This document shows, in pieces, positions 1 through 8,468 of a stretch of 64,000 nucleotides of DNA (position 1 is the first letter of the stretch; every line of letters starts with the position of its first letter). The notes beneath the pieces are model-generated. The model was not told the DNA's origin and ran no database searches. It saw only the letters and a program-made list of their open reading frames with translations. A program made the position numbers and the translations under genes. Source of the DNA: UBA668 sp041394605 (GTDB lineage: Bacteria > Actinomycetota > Acidimicrobiia > Acidimicrobiales > Ilumatobacteraceae); assembly GCA_041394605.1 (NCBI GenBank), contig JAWKHX010000017.1, positions 57,181 to 121,180 on the forward strand, read 5' to 3'.

Positions 1-1174
1 GCCCAGGCTCACCAGCGCCACCCCGGTGGCCCCTCCAGCCCGGGCGGCCGGCAGGGAGGCGGCCAGGAACACGGCGACGCTCAGCAACGACACGACGGCC
101 ATCAGGCGCTGACCGCCACGCTGGGCCAGGACCATGCCGCCGAACCCGGTGCCGGCCTGGACGACGACACTGCCGGCGAACAGCGCGGCCGGTAACCAGG
201 CGTCGCGGTAGCGGCCGCCGAAGAGGGCGCCGGTCAGCCACGGCCCGCCGGCCACGATCGCTGCCGTCAGCGCCAGCGACACCAACGTCAGCCGCGCCGA
301 CATCCACCGCAACCACGGGCCCAGCGGCGCCAGATGCTCCGCCCGCGCCACCCGCGGGGCGACGACCCGGGTGGCCACCACGAAGAGCACGGACACCGCG
401 GCATAGGCCCGGATACCCACCGCCACCTTGCCGACCTCCACGTCGCCGGACAGCGCGTCCACCACCAGCACCCCGGCCTGGGGCACGATCTGCCCGAACA
501 TCGCCATCGGCACGAAGTGCACCGAGGTGCGCAGCACCTGCCCCGCCGGGACCGCCCTCTCGCCCGGCTGCGGGTACGGCGACACGGATCAACACCACCA
601 CCAGCACGGTGTGCGCGGCCACGGCCACCCCCAACCACCCGCCGACGGACACCGACACCGCCGCCGACAGACCGAGCGCGCCGATCAGCAGCAACCGGCG
701 CGACCAGTCCAACAACCAGAACGCCACCCCGAACCGCCCGGCAGCACGAGCCGCCCCCTCGGTGACGCTGGCCGTGGCGACCGCAGGGAGGCTCAGCATC
801 AGCGCCAGGAACACCCCGCGCCGGCCGCCGTCCACGGTCACCAGCACGATCGTCGCGGCCACCACCGCGGCGGCGCCGGCGAGGCCGACGGTGAGCGCCA
901 CCACCGTGCGGGCCATCGACCCGCGGCGGTTCTCCGGCGCGCGGGCCACGAGGGGCACCACGGCGGCCGGCAGACCGAGCGTCACCAGCGGCGCCAGGAT
1001 CATCACCAGCCCGGCCGCGGACAACACTGCGGCGACCACGGCCGGCGAGTGCCCCCGCGTGAGCACGATCGTCATGCCGATCGTCGCTGCCAGGGTGAGT
1101 GCCGAACCGGCGGAACTCCAGGCCAGGTCCGAACGGACGGTCGAGTCTGGCTCGGCGGGCATGATGCCGTACAT
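1..1174 (-). pseudogene. Polysaccharide flippase (MATE/Wzx-like), frameshifted and cut by the window edge
   Basis: A multi-spanning membrane protein of the lipid-linked oligosaccharide flippase type. From ATG 1174 (alternative ATG 1162) the first about 195 residues are strongly hydrophobic with helix-length segments, e.g. VVAATIVLVTV. Near 560-590 this frame turns into Gly/Arg-rich shadow sequence, while a neighbouring frame, closed upstream by TGA at 589-591, takes over with RTSVHFVPMAMFGQIVPQAG and further membrane segments to position 1. Neither half is complete alone, so one gene with an indel is the simplest reading. It diverges from the sulfotransferase with only nine bases between start codons. 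Context (sugar transferase, two glycosyltransferases, two sulfotransferases) supports glycan export. The 3' end lies outside the window. Confidence 0.72.
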
Positions 1175-1183
1175 TCTTGACCA

Positions 1184-2110
1184 ATGGCGGGCCCCCCTCA
1201 CGCATCCATCAACGTCGGGGGCCACCCATCGGTGCTGGTCGTCGGCGCCGCGCGCTCTGGCACCACCGCGCTCGTCACCGAGTTGGCCACACACCCCGCC
1301 CTCTACGCCGGCGCCCCGAAGGAGCCCCACTTCCTCGCCCTCGGAGAGCGCGGCCCGCTCGCCTTCACCGGGCCTGGCGACGACGTCACCATCAACGCCA
1401 AGTCCGTGCTCGACCCGGCGGCGTGGGCGGCGATGTATCCGTCACCGGGCGGGATCGACGGGTCCGTCTCCACGCTCTACTACGCCGCCGAGTCCGTCGA
1501 CGCGATCGCCCGCCACTGCCCCGATGCAGCCCTGATCGCCATCCTCCGCCGCCCCGCCCAGCGCGCCCTGTCGGCGCACAGCTACCAGACGGGGCGAGGG
1601 TGGGAGACCCTTCCGTTCGAGGCGGCACTCGCGGCGGAGACCGAGCGCATCGACACCGGCTGGCACCACATCTGGCACTACCGGCGGATGGGCCTGTACG
1701 GCGAGCAGTTGGAAGTGTTCGCCCAGGCGTTCGGCGCCGGCCGGGTGCTGGTGGTGGACCACGCGGACTTCGAACGCGACCCCGCAGGCGTGCTGGCCCG
1801 CTGCGCCGCGCACATCGGTATCGACCCCGGTGCGTTCGCCCTCCGCAACCGGCGGGTCAACGAGGGGTCCGTGCGCGCCCGGCCGCTGGTGCTGGCCGAA
1901 CGCACCCTGCGCCACAGCCGGGTCAGCACCGCCGTGGTGCGTGCCGTGCTGCCCCGCGCCGCGCGGGACCGCCTGCGCCGGATCGGGCGACGCGACGTCA
2001 CCCTCGCCGCCGCCACCCGCGCGGAACTGGACCGCGGCTACGCGGCGGACACCGCCCGTCTCGCCCGCCTGCTGGGCAAGGACGCCCCCGTGTGGGCGCG
2101 GGCCGCATGA
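1184..2110 (+). CDS. PAPS-dependent sulfotransferase (first of two paralogues)
   Basis: 308 residues of the sulfotransferase fold; it would move sulfate from PAPS to a sugar or lipid hydroxyl. The 5'-phosphosulfate loop is GAARSGTTAL (about residues 21-30), and the 3'-phosphate site is the segment LRRPAQRALSAH (about 125-136). A conserved stretch GWHHIWHYRRMGLY recurs almost unchanged in the gene at 3952, so the two are paralogues. Start ATG 1184 leaves nine bases to the divergent flippase start; GTG 1232, just before the P-loop, is a possible later start. The stop overlaps the next gene's start by four bases (ATGA), indicating translational coupling. The substrate is not visible; the locus suggests a surface polysaccharide. 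Confidence 0.85.
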   Translation: MAGPPHASINVGGHPSVLVVGAARSGTTALVTELATHPALYAGAPKEPHFLALGERGPLAFTGPGDDVTINAKSVLDPAAWAAMYPSPGGIDGSVSTLYYAAESVDAIARHCPDAALIAILRRPAQRALSAHSYQTGRGWETLPFEAALAAETERIDTGWHHIWHYRRMGLYGEQLEVFAQAFGAGRVLVVDHADFERDPAGVLARCAAHIGIDPGAFALRNRRVNEGSVRARPLVLAERTLRHSRVSTAVVRAVLPRAARDRLRRIGRRDVTLAAATRAELDRGYAADTARLARLLGKDAPVWARAA

Positions 2111-2763
2111 CCACACCAGGCGAACCGAACCCCGCTGCCCGCCTCACCGCCCCCGGCAGGCTGCCGTTGGCGGCGAAGCGGCTGGTGGACGTCGCCGGCG
2201 CAGCCGTCGGTCTGGTCGTCGCCCTGCCCACCATGCTCGTCATCGCCGCGTTGGTGCGGCTCACCAGCAAGGGACCGGTCCTCTTCGTGCACCGGCGCGT
2301 GGGACGCGGCGGGCGCGAGTTCCCGATGGTGAAGTTCCGCACCCTGCTGCCCGGCACGGACGACCACCTGATGCACGAGGACCACCGCCACCACTTCGTG
2401 GCCGCCGACTTCAAGGTCCGCCCCGACGACCCGAGGATCACGCGGGTCGGGCGCGTGCTGCGGCGTACCAGCCTGGATGAGCTGCCCCAGCTGTGGAACG
2501 TGCTGATGGGCCACATGAGCCTGGTGGGCATCCGCCCGGTGGTGCGCGACCAGTTGGCCATCCGGCCCGAAGCACACCAGCAGATCTACTGCGCGATGCG
2601 ACCCGGGCTCACCGGGCTGTGGCAGATCAACGGGCGGTCGCAACGGCTGCCGATCGAGCGGCTGGAACTGGACGAGCAATGGTTCCGGCAGTGGTCGTTC
2701 TGGGGCGACGTCGCCATCCTGCTGCGCACACCGCTGGCCGTGCTACGGCCCGGCACGCACTAG
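2107..2763 (+). CDS. Undecaprenyl-phosphate sugar phosphotransferase (bacterial sugar transferase)
   Basis: 218 residues, the size of the catalytic domain of the WcaJ/PglC-like family that loads the first sugar-1-phosphate onto undecaprenyl phosphate at the inner face of the membrane. One hydrophobic segment lies at about 25-50, followed by family motifs: KGPVLFVHRRVGRGGREF, VKFRTL, the stretch RITRVGRVLRRTSLDELPQL and MSLVGIRPV, then the RPGLTGLWQINGR block. The N-terminal four-helix part of the longer WbaP/CpsE proteins is missing, as in the short subclass. It overlaps the sulfotransferase stop by four bases, and its TAG stop shares the palindrome CTAG with the convergent glycosyltransferase. 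Confidence 0.88.
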   Translation: MTTPGEPNPAARLTAPGRLPLAAKRLVDVAGAAVGLVVALPTMLVIAALVRLTSKGPVLFVHRRVGRGGREFPMVKFRTLLPGTDDHLMHEDHRHHFVAADFKVRPDDPRITRVGRVLRRTSLDELPQLWNVLMGHMSLVGIRPVVRDQLAIRPEAHQQIYCAMRPGLTGLWQINGRSQRLPIERLELDEQWFRQWSFWGDVAILLRTPLAVLRPGTH

Positions 2764-3953
2764 CCACGACAACGGCGGTACAGGCGCACGTGCGCCTGCG
2801 CCATCTCCGCCGGGAGGAACTGCCGCTCCACCCGCCGGCGGGCGGCGGCCCCCAGTGCGGCCCGACGCTGCGGGTCGGCACACAGCAACCCCAGCGCGTC
2901 GGCGAACGCCGCCGTGTCACCCGGACGCACCAGCACCCCGGTCTCGCCGTCGGCGACCACCTCGGGCACGCCGTCCACCGCAAACGCCACCACTGGCACA
3001 CCCGCCGCGGCGGCCTCGAGGTTGACGATGCCGAACGGCTCCCACCGGGACGGCAGCGCCAGCACGTCCAGCGCCGGCATCACCGCACCGCCGCGTTCCA
3101 CCCAGCCGGTCAGCAGGACACGGTAGGCGATGCCGAGGTCTGCCAGCGACCGCTCGACCGCCGGGCGCAACGAACCATCACCCACCAGCACCAGCCGGAT
3201 CTGCCGGTTCGCCGCCAGCAGCGGCGGCAGGGCGGGCAACAGTTCCAGCACGCCCTTCTGCGGCTCCAGACGGCCGACGATGCCGACCACCACCTCATCA
3301 CCCTCAGGGTGCCACTGCGCCCGCCGCTCGGCCGCCGCGGTCGCGCCCCGGGCCAGCGCCTCGGGGTCGAACGAGTAGTGGATGGTCGTCCCCTGCGGCG
3401 CCCGCCTGGGCAGGCCGTCCCGCAGCAGGGCCGCGGCGGCGTGCGAGCCGGCCACGTACTCGGTGGTCAGGTGGGCGAGCAGGCGCTCCACCCACCGCCC
3501 TGCGGCCCGCCGCCAGCGCGGCCCCGGGTGCGCACCGGGCACGGAGTGCACCATGTGGATGCGGATGGGGACGCGGGCCACCACGGCGGCCAGGCGGCCC
3601 ACCACGCCCGCCACCGACGTGTGCGTGTGCACGATGTCCACCGGCTCGCGGCGAAGGAGGCGGACCAGCCGCACGAACCCGGCCACCAGGCCCACCGGCC
3701 CTGCCGTCCACGCCGCGGCCGCCCCGCCACCGCTGCCCGGCAGCAACTGGTGCACGGGCCGGCCAGTGGCGACGAGCGCAGTGTCCAGCGGGCCCTCCCC
3801 GAACAGGGCCACCCGCACGTCCACCCCCTGCGCGGCCAGCAGACGGGTGAGCAGTAGCACGTGCTCGGCCGCACCCCCCACGGAGCGGCCGGTGACCTGC
3901 AGCACCCGTAGTCCTTGGTCCGCCGGCACGACCCCGTACGCTACTGGCCGCAT
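2760..3953 (-). CDS. GT4 family glycosyltransferase
   Basis: About 397 residues. The N-terminal Rossmann half begins LRVLQVTGRSVGGAAEHVLLL (acceptor-side domain with the GT4 glycine loop), and the C-terminal half contains VGIVGRLEPQKGVLELLPAL and the nucleotide-sugar motif EPFGIVNLEAAAAGVP with the E-x7-E pair. It likely adds a sugar to the lipid-linked glycan in the cytoplasm. ATG 3953 is taken because the ORF upstream of it would run into the facing sulfotransferase gene; GTG 3929 is also plausible. With ATG 3953 its start codon overlaps that of the divergent gene by two bases. The 3' end meets the sugar transferase at a shared CTAG. Confidence 0.85.
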   Translation of the reverse strand: MRPVAYGVVPADQGLRVLQVTGRSVGGAAEHVLLLTRLLAAQGVDVRVALFGEGPLDTALVATGRPVHQLLPGSGGGAAAAWTAGPVGLVAGFVRLVRLLRREPVDIVHTHTSVAGVVGRLAAVVARVPIRIHMVHSVPGAHPGPRWRRAAGRWVERLLAHLTTEYVAGSHAAAALLRDGLPRRAPQGTTIHYSFDPEALARGATAAAERRAQWHPEGDEVVVGIVGRLEPQKGVLELLPALPPLLAANRQIRLVLVGDGSLRPAVERSLADLGIAYRVLLTGWVERGGAVMPALDVLALPSRWEPFGIVNLEAAAAGVPVVAFAVDGVPEVVADGETGVLVRPGDTAAFADALGLLCADPQRRAALGAAARRRVERQFLPAEMAQAHVRLYRRCRG

Positions 3954-4854
3954 GCTCCCCGACTTCCTCATCCTCGGCGCCGCGAAGTCGGGCACGACGG
4001 CGCTCTACGAGTACCTCATGCAGCATCCACAGGTGTTCATGAGCACGCCGAAGGAGCCCCACTACTGGGCACTCGGCGAGGCGCCGCTCACGTTCACCGA
4101 CCCCGGCGACGGGCAACGGATCCGCCGCCGCGCGATCCTCGACCGGCCCTCCTACGAAGCGCTGTTCGCCCGCGCCACGCCGGGGCAGGTGTGCGGTGAG
4201 GCGTCGGTGAGTTCCCTCTACTACGAGCGCACGGCTGCACGCATCGCGGCGGAGATGCCCGGGGCCCGGTTGATCGCCATGCTCCGCCAGCCCGCCGACC
4301 GCGCCTACTCCGGCTACCACTTCATGGCCATGCGCGGCTACGAGCGCCTGCCGCTGGCCGATGCGCTGGCCGCCGAGCCGCAGCGCCGTGCCGACGGCTG
4401 GCACCACATGTGGCACTACCGGCACATGGGCATGTACGCCGACCAGATCGCCCGATTCCAGGCCCACTTCCCGGCCGAGCAGTTGCGGGTGGTGGTGTAT
4501 GACGACTTCGTGCGCGACCCGCAGGCGGTGCTGCGCGACGTGTTCGAGTTCATCGGTGTCGACCCGACGTTCCAGCCGGGCCGCGTGCCCCGCCCCCACC
4601 CGTCCGGGGCCCCGCGCCGTCGGCTCACCGCCCAGTTGGTGTCGCGGCCGAACGTCCTGCGCTCCACCGTGCGCCGCGTGATCCCGCGGTCCATGCGGTC
4701 GGGGTTGCGCAGCCGCCTGCTGGACGCCTCTGTGCAGCGGGTGCCGATCGACACGGCCGTGCGCAACGAACTCACCGCCGGGTTCGCCGACGACATCGGC
4801 AGGCTGCAGGAACTGATCGGCCGCGACCTGTCAGCCTGGCTCACCCCGCGCTGA
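3952..4854 (+). CDS. PAPS-dependent sulfotransferase (second paralogue)
   Basis: 300 residues. The PAPS loop LGAAKSGTTALYEYL sits at the extreme N-terminus (about 8-22), so ATG 3952 is well placed. The 3'-phosphate region reads LRQPADRAYSGYHFM, and GWHHMWHYRHMGMYADQ matches the equivalent block of the protein at 1184, showing duplication within the locus. The shared KEPHYWALGE / KEPHFLALGE segment downstream of the loop also links them. It faces a glycosyltransferase on each side: its start overlaps the upstream one by two bases and its last 14 bases overlap the convergent one. Probably decorates a sugar of the same glycan at a different position. Confidence 0.86.
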   Translation: MLPDFLILGAAKSGTTALYEYLMQHPQVFMSTPKEPHYWALGEAPLTFTDPGDGQRIRRRAILDRPSYEALFARATPGQVCGEASVSSLYYERTAARIAAEMPGARLIAMLRQPADRAYSGYHFMAMRGYERLPLADALAAEPQRRADGWHHMWHYRHMGMYADQIARFQAHFPAEQLRVVVYDDFVRDPQAVLRDVFEFIGVDPTFQPGRVPRPHPSGAPRRRLTAQLVSRPNVLRSTVRRVIPRSMRSGLRSRLLDASVQRVPIDTAVRNELTAGFADDIGRLQELIGRDLSAWLTPR

Positions 4855-6019
4855 TCGCCCGTTCCACCACCTCCACGAAGCCGCGGGTCATGTCCTCCAT
4901 CCGGTAGGTGGACGTCACCAGCGCGGCGTCGGCGGCCCCCATCGAGGCCCGCTCCTGCGGGGTCAGCGCCAGCAGTCGCTCCAGGCCCTCGGCCAGCGCC
5001 GCGGGGTCCTCGCTGGGCACGATCCAGCCGTGCTCGCCGTCCACGAAGCCGTCCGGACGGCCAGCGCCCTCGGTGGCCACCACCGGCAACGCCGCCGTCA
5101 TGGCCTCCAGCAGCGCCAGCGGAAAGCCCTCCCACCGGGACGGCTGCACATACGCGTCCGCCGCCGCCAGCACGGCAGCGACGTCGCTGCGGAACCCGGC
5201 GAGCTGCACCACCTCGCCGAGGCCGAGGCGGGCGATGTCCGCCTCCAGGCCGCCGAGGAACGAGGTGGCCGTGCCCGAGCGCGCCCCCATCGTGGTGCCT
5301 CCCAGCAGCACCACCCGCATCCCGGCCAGCCGTGGCTGCGGCAGGCGGGCCAGCGCGGCCAGCAGCACGTCCTGCCCCTTCTGCCGGTCGATCCGCCCCA
5401 CGCTCACCAGGAGCAGCCGGCCGCCGGGGGCGAACTCCTCACGGACGGCCGCCGCCTGCTCCGGTGGAACCGGCGGGAACGGGGGCACCGCGTTGCGCAC
5501 CACGTGCACCTTCGCCGCCGGTAGGCGGAAGCGCTCCACCGCCTCGCGCGCCACATGGTCGCTCACACACACCGCCGCTGCGGCCCGCCGCAGGTGCCGT
5601 TGGTAGTACCAGCGCTTCGCCGTGCGAACGGGCAGGGAACCCCAGAAGATGTGCTTGTTCTGCAATGTCACCAGGCCGGGCACGCCAACTCGCGCCGCAG
5701 CCCGCAATGCCACTGCCCGGTCGCGCTGCTGGATGCCGATGATGGCCGAGGCCCCAACCCGCCGGGCCAGCGCGGCCACCGCCTTCGGCGCGGCACCGCC
5801 CAGCGGCCGGGCCAGCGCAGGCACGTACTCGGTGACCGCGCCGAGCGCTTCGAAGCGGGGCACGATCGGAGCGTGCAGTTCCGCACCCGGCCGGCCGGTG
5901 GGGCCGTAGGCCAGCGCGACATCGTGACCGTGCTCGCGCAAGGCGCCCGCGTACCGCAACGCCACCAGCGACGCCCCGCTCGTGTCGGACAGCGCCAGCG
6001 TCATCAGGATCGTCGCCAT
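4841..6019 (-). CDS. GT4 family glycosyltransferase
   Basis: 392 residues with the two-domain GT4 layout. The N-terminus MATILMTLALSDTSGASLVAL gives the first strand and the Gly/Ser acceptor loop; the C-terminal domain has LLLVSVGRIDRQKGQDVLLAAL and the donor motif EGFPLALLEAMTAALPVVAT with the E-x7-E spacing. The middle part (ICVSDHVAREAVERF-like segment) is typical of family linkers. It ends inside the convergent sulfotransferase (14-base overlap) and starts just below tRNA-Thr, so it closes the glycan locus. Sugar specificity is not readable. Confidence 0.86.
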   Translation of the reverse strand: MATILMTLALSDTSGASLVALRYAGALREHGHDVALAYGPTGRPGAELHAPIVPRFEALGAVTEYVPALARPLGGAAPKAVAALARRVGASAIIGIQQRDRAVALRAAARVGVPGLVTLQNKHIFWGSLPVRTAKRWYYQRHLRRAAAAVCVSDHVAREAVERFRLPAAKVHVVRNAVPPFPPVPPEQAAAVREEFAPGGRLLLVSVGRIDRQKGQDVLLAALARLPQPRLAGMRVVLLGGTTMGARSGTATSFLGGLEADIARLGLGEVVQLAGFRSDVAAVLAAADAYVQPSRWEGFPLALLEAMTAALPVVATEGAGRPDGFVDGEHGWIVPSEDPAALAEGLERLLALTPQERASMGAADAALVTSTYRMEDMTRGFVEVVERAISAG

Positions 6020-6023
6020 GTGG

Positions 6024-6096
6024 AGCCGGGTAAGGGGGTCGAACCCTTGACCTACCGCTTACAAGGCGGTTGCTCTGCCATCTGAGCTAACCCGGC
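6024..6096 (-). tRNA. tRNA-Thr (anticodon TGT)
   Basis: A 73-base cloverleaf on the minus strand: acceptor arms GCCGGGT and ACCCGGC pair over seven bases, the D arm contains GCTCAGATGGCAGAGC, the anticodon loop is CTTGTAA giving TGT (reads ACA), the variable loop is AGGTC, and the T arm is AAGGGTTCGACCCCCTT. The discriminator is T and CCA is not encoded. It lies five bases from the glycosyltransferase start. Confidence 0.95.
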
Positions 6097-6112
6097 GACT
6101 CGGCGCGCCACG

Positions 6113-6733
6113 CTACCGGTGGGGCGTCGCCCCGTGCGGTGTTGATACGTGGCGCTGCATGACCCATGTGGCGGGTGCCCCGTGCGGCAACGCATCCACC
6201 ACCGCCGCCACCTCGAACCCCAGACGCTCGTAGAACCGCACGTTGCCGGCGTCGCTGGTCTCCAGCGTGGCCCGCTCGCCCGCCGCGTCCAGCGCTGCCA
6301 GCCGCGGCCCGAGCACCGCCGTGCCCAGCCCGCGGCCCTGCGCCTCCGGACGGGTGCCCATCGTCGCCAGATACCAGTCGGCGGGTGGCCGTACCCGCCG
6401 GATCAGACCGTCCACCTCGTCCACCACCGCCAGTCGATCGCCGAACGCCGCGCTGGCAACGGCATCCAACTCCGCACCGGCCGCGGTGGGCAGCTCGCCC
6501 GACGTGGTGGCCGGCATCCACACGGCCACCGACGCCCCGTCCTCCGTCATCCAAACCTCACCCCGCGGCAGGGCGAGCAGGCGCAGGTCCGCGGCGAACA
6601 GTGCCTCGAGGTGGCGGCGGCGGTCCGCCCCCGGCAACGCCCAGCGCTCCCACACATAATCGAGGTGGGACTCGACGAGCACCGCAACGGCGGCGGCCAG
6701 GTCGGCCGGGCCGACCCGGCGCACCGTCGTCAC
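6113..6733 (-). CDS. GNAT family N-acetyltransferase
   Basis: 206 residues from GTG 6733. The acetyl-CoA pyrophosphate-binding motif A is visible as MGTRPEAQGRGLGTAVL, followed by the C-terminal LETSDAGNVRFYERLGFEV signature of the GNAT fold. The substrate is unknown. The longer open frame upstream would overlap uridine kinase; GTG 6733 is preferred because it begins 16 bases after the kinase stop, behind a purine-rich GGGCGG stretch, and gives a normal GNAT N-terminus (VTTVRRVGPADLAAAV). Probably co-transcribed with udk. Confidence 0.78.
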   Translation of the reverse strand: MTTVRRVGPADLAAAVAVLVESHLDYVWERWALPGADRRRHLEALFAADLRLLALPRGEVWMTEDGASVAVWMPATTSGELPTAAGAELDAVASAAFGDRLAVVDEVDGLIRRVRPPADWYLATMGTRPEAQGRGLGTAVLGPRLAALDAAGERATLETSDAGNVRFYERLGFEVAAVVDALPHGAPATWVMQRHVSTPHGATPHR

Positions 6734-6749
6734 GTTGCCGCCCGCGGCC

Positions 6750-7382
6750 TCACGCCAACGCCGCCAGTTCGCGGACCCGGGCCAGCAGCACATCCAGGGC
6801 CGGCTCGTTCAGGCCCCCCTGGGGGAAGATGACGTCGGCGTGGCGCTTGCTGGGCTCGATGAACTGCTCGTGCGCCGGGCGCACCGTGGTGAGGTACTGC
6901 TCGATGATGTTGTCGGGTGTGCGGCCGCGCTCCACCACGTCGCGCTGTAGGCGGCGGATGAACCGCAGATCGGCGTCGGTGTCGATGTACACCTTCAGGT
7001 CGAACCGGTCGCGCAGGCGCGGTTCGTAGAGCACCAGGATGCCCTCCACCACAACGATCCTCGCCGGCTGCACCATCTTCACGTCGCCGCTGCGGGTGTG
7101 GTGCACATAGTCGTAGACCGGCACGGGCACCGAGGCGCCGGCGGCCAGGGCAGCCAGGTGGTCGTTGAGCAGTTCCCAGTCGAACGCGTCGGGATGGTCG
7201 TAGTTGGCCAGTGCCCGCTCCGCGATCGGCTGGTGGTCCCGCGTGACGTAGTACGAGTCCAGCTTGATCAGCGCCAGGTGCTCGTCGCCGGTGAGTTCGG
7301 CGAGGCGTTCGCTGACGGTGGTCTTGCCCGAACAGGTGCCACCGGCCACCCCGATCAGGAACGGTCGCTGGGCAGTCGACAT
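6750..7382 (-). CDS. udk: Uridine kinase
   Basis: 210 residues, the usual length of bacterial uridine kinase, which phosphorylates uridine and cytidine in pyrimidine salvage. Starting at ATG 7382 the protein opens with FLIGVAGGTCSGKTTVSERL, a Walker A loop GGTCSGKT. Then come LDSYY, the YDHPDAFDWELL block typical of the family, the IVVVEGILVLYEPRLRD segment and a nucleoside-binding YDYVHHTR motif; the lid region has RRLQRDVVERGR. The open frame continues upstream but without family sequence, so ATG 7382 is chosen. Confidence 0.9.
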   Translation of the reverse strand: MSTAQRPFLIGVAGGTCSGKTTVSERLAELTGDEHLALIKLDSYYVTRDHQPIAERALANYDHPDAFDWELLNDHLAALAAGASVPVPVYDYVHHTRSGDVKMVQPARIVVVEGILVLYEPRLRDRFDLKVYIDTDADLRFIRRLQRDVVERGRTPDNIIEQYLTTVRPAHEQFIEPSKRHADVIFPQGGLNEPALDVLLARVRELAALA

Positions 7383-7490
7383 GGCGGGCCACGCTACTCG
7401 CCGCGCCGGCCGGCCCGGGCGTGGGCAGCGGGACGGACACCTGTTCGATGCTTGGTCGCCGGGCATCCGGCGCGGCAGGCTGTGACCGCC

Positions 7491-7778
7491 ATGAGCGCAA
7501 CCGACCACCCCACCCAGGACCCGCAGCCCCTCAGCGAGCGCGACCTGGCGATCATCGAGTTCGAGGCCAGCTGGTTCACGCTGGACGAGGATCGCCACGA
7601 CGCCATCCGCGCGCGATTCGCCTGTTCCGTGGAGGACTACAATCTCGAACTCAACCGGGTGATCGATCATCCGGCGGCCCTGCTCGCCGACCCGTTGGTG
7701 GTTCGCCGCCTCCGCCGTCATCGCGAACGTCGCCGCCGGGCACTGATCGATGGCACGGCCGCCGGCGAACAGGCCTGA
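7491..7778 (+). CDS. DUF3263 family protein
   Basis: 95 residues of an actinobacterial family of unknown role, recognised by LSERDLAIIEFEASWFTLDE, the central RARFACSVEDYNLELNRVID and the Arg-rich tail DPLVVRRLRRHRERRRRA. The helical, basic pattern suggests nucleic-acid or regulatory binding, but this is inference. It stands 32 bases before a LytR C-terminal domain gene; in Mycobacterium tuberculosis the family member Rv0430 likewise precedes Rv0431 (VirR) near groEL2, so the pair and its loose proximity to groEL look conserved. Confidence 0.8.
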   Translation: MSATDHPTQDPQPLSERDLAIIEFEASWFTLDEDRHDAIRARFACSVEDYNLELNRVIDHPAALLADPLVVRRLRRHRERRRRALIDGTAAGEQA

Positions 7779-7810
7779 CCTCCGGCCACCCACCAGGAAG
7801 AGGAGCCACC

Positions 7811-8458
7811 ATGAGCAACGACAACGCGGGTCGTCCCTCACGAACCACCAGCGGCAACGGTCCCGTCGGGTCCGCGGTGGCGCTCGTCATCACGGCCGTC
7901 GCGCTCATCCTCGGGTTCCTCATCCTGCGCAAGATGAACGACAACGACTCGTCGTCGAGCCCTGGCGGCGGCAACGGCGGCACGGAGGAAACCACCACCA
8001 CCTCGGTCGACCCCAACGCCACCACCACGTCGATCACCCTGCCGCCCACCACCACCGAGCCGCCGCTGGTCACCACCGGCACCAAGGTGCAGGTGGCCAA
8101 CTGCAGCACGCAGAACGGTGCGGCCGGCAAGCTGTCCACCGCGCTCGCCGGCATCGGCTTCCTGATGGCCGACCCAACCAACTGCTCACCCACGCAGGCC
8201 AAGTTGGCCACCTCGCAGGTGCTCTACGACGCCACCGACCCGAACGCCCAGGTGGTCGCGGAGTCCGTGGCCCGCACCCTCGGCGGGTTGACCCCGGAGG
8301 CCAAGGCCAACCCGGTGCCCAACGAAGCCGGCGTGTACCCCGACGGCACGGGCGTGCTGATCCTGCTGGGCGACGACGCGGCCGGCAAGACGCTGGACCA
8401 GATCGCCGGCAAGGCCACCACGGGCACCACGGCGCCCCCCACGTCGGCCGGCGCCTGA
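7811..8458 (+). CDS. Membrane-anchored LytR C-terminal domain (VirR-like) protein
   Basis: 215 residues. A short cytoplasmic tail is followed by one membrane helix (about 21-40, VALVITAVALILGFLIL), a Ser/Gly/Thr-rich linker (about 45-90) and an extracytoplasmic LytR_C domain starting KVQVANCSTQNGAAGKL and including the NPVPNEAGVYPDGTGVLILLG stretch. The family is linked to envelope maintenance and vesicle release in mycobacteria; here that role is inferred. ATG 7811 is preceded by a clear AGGAAGAGGAG ribosome site. Likely an operon with the DUF3263 gene. Confidence 0.82.
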   Translation: MSNDNAGRPSRTTSGNGPVGSAVALVITAVALILGFLILRKMNDNDSSSSPGGGNGGTEETTTTSVDPNATTTSITLPPTTTEPPLVTTGTKVQVANCSTQNGAAGKLSTALAGIGFLMADPTNCSPTQAKLATSQVLYDATDPNAQVVAESVARTLGGLTPEAKANPVPNEAGVYPDGTGVLILLGDDAAGKTLDQIAGKATTGTTAPPTSAGA

Positions 8459-8468
8459 ACCGGCACGC

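Noticed and set aside
288..1205. 305-codon minus-strand frame at the left edge
   Set aside because: Arg/Gly-rich composition with no membrane pattern; the two neighbouring frames carry the flippase.
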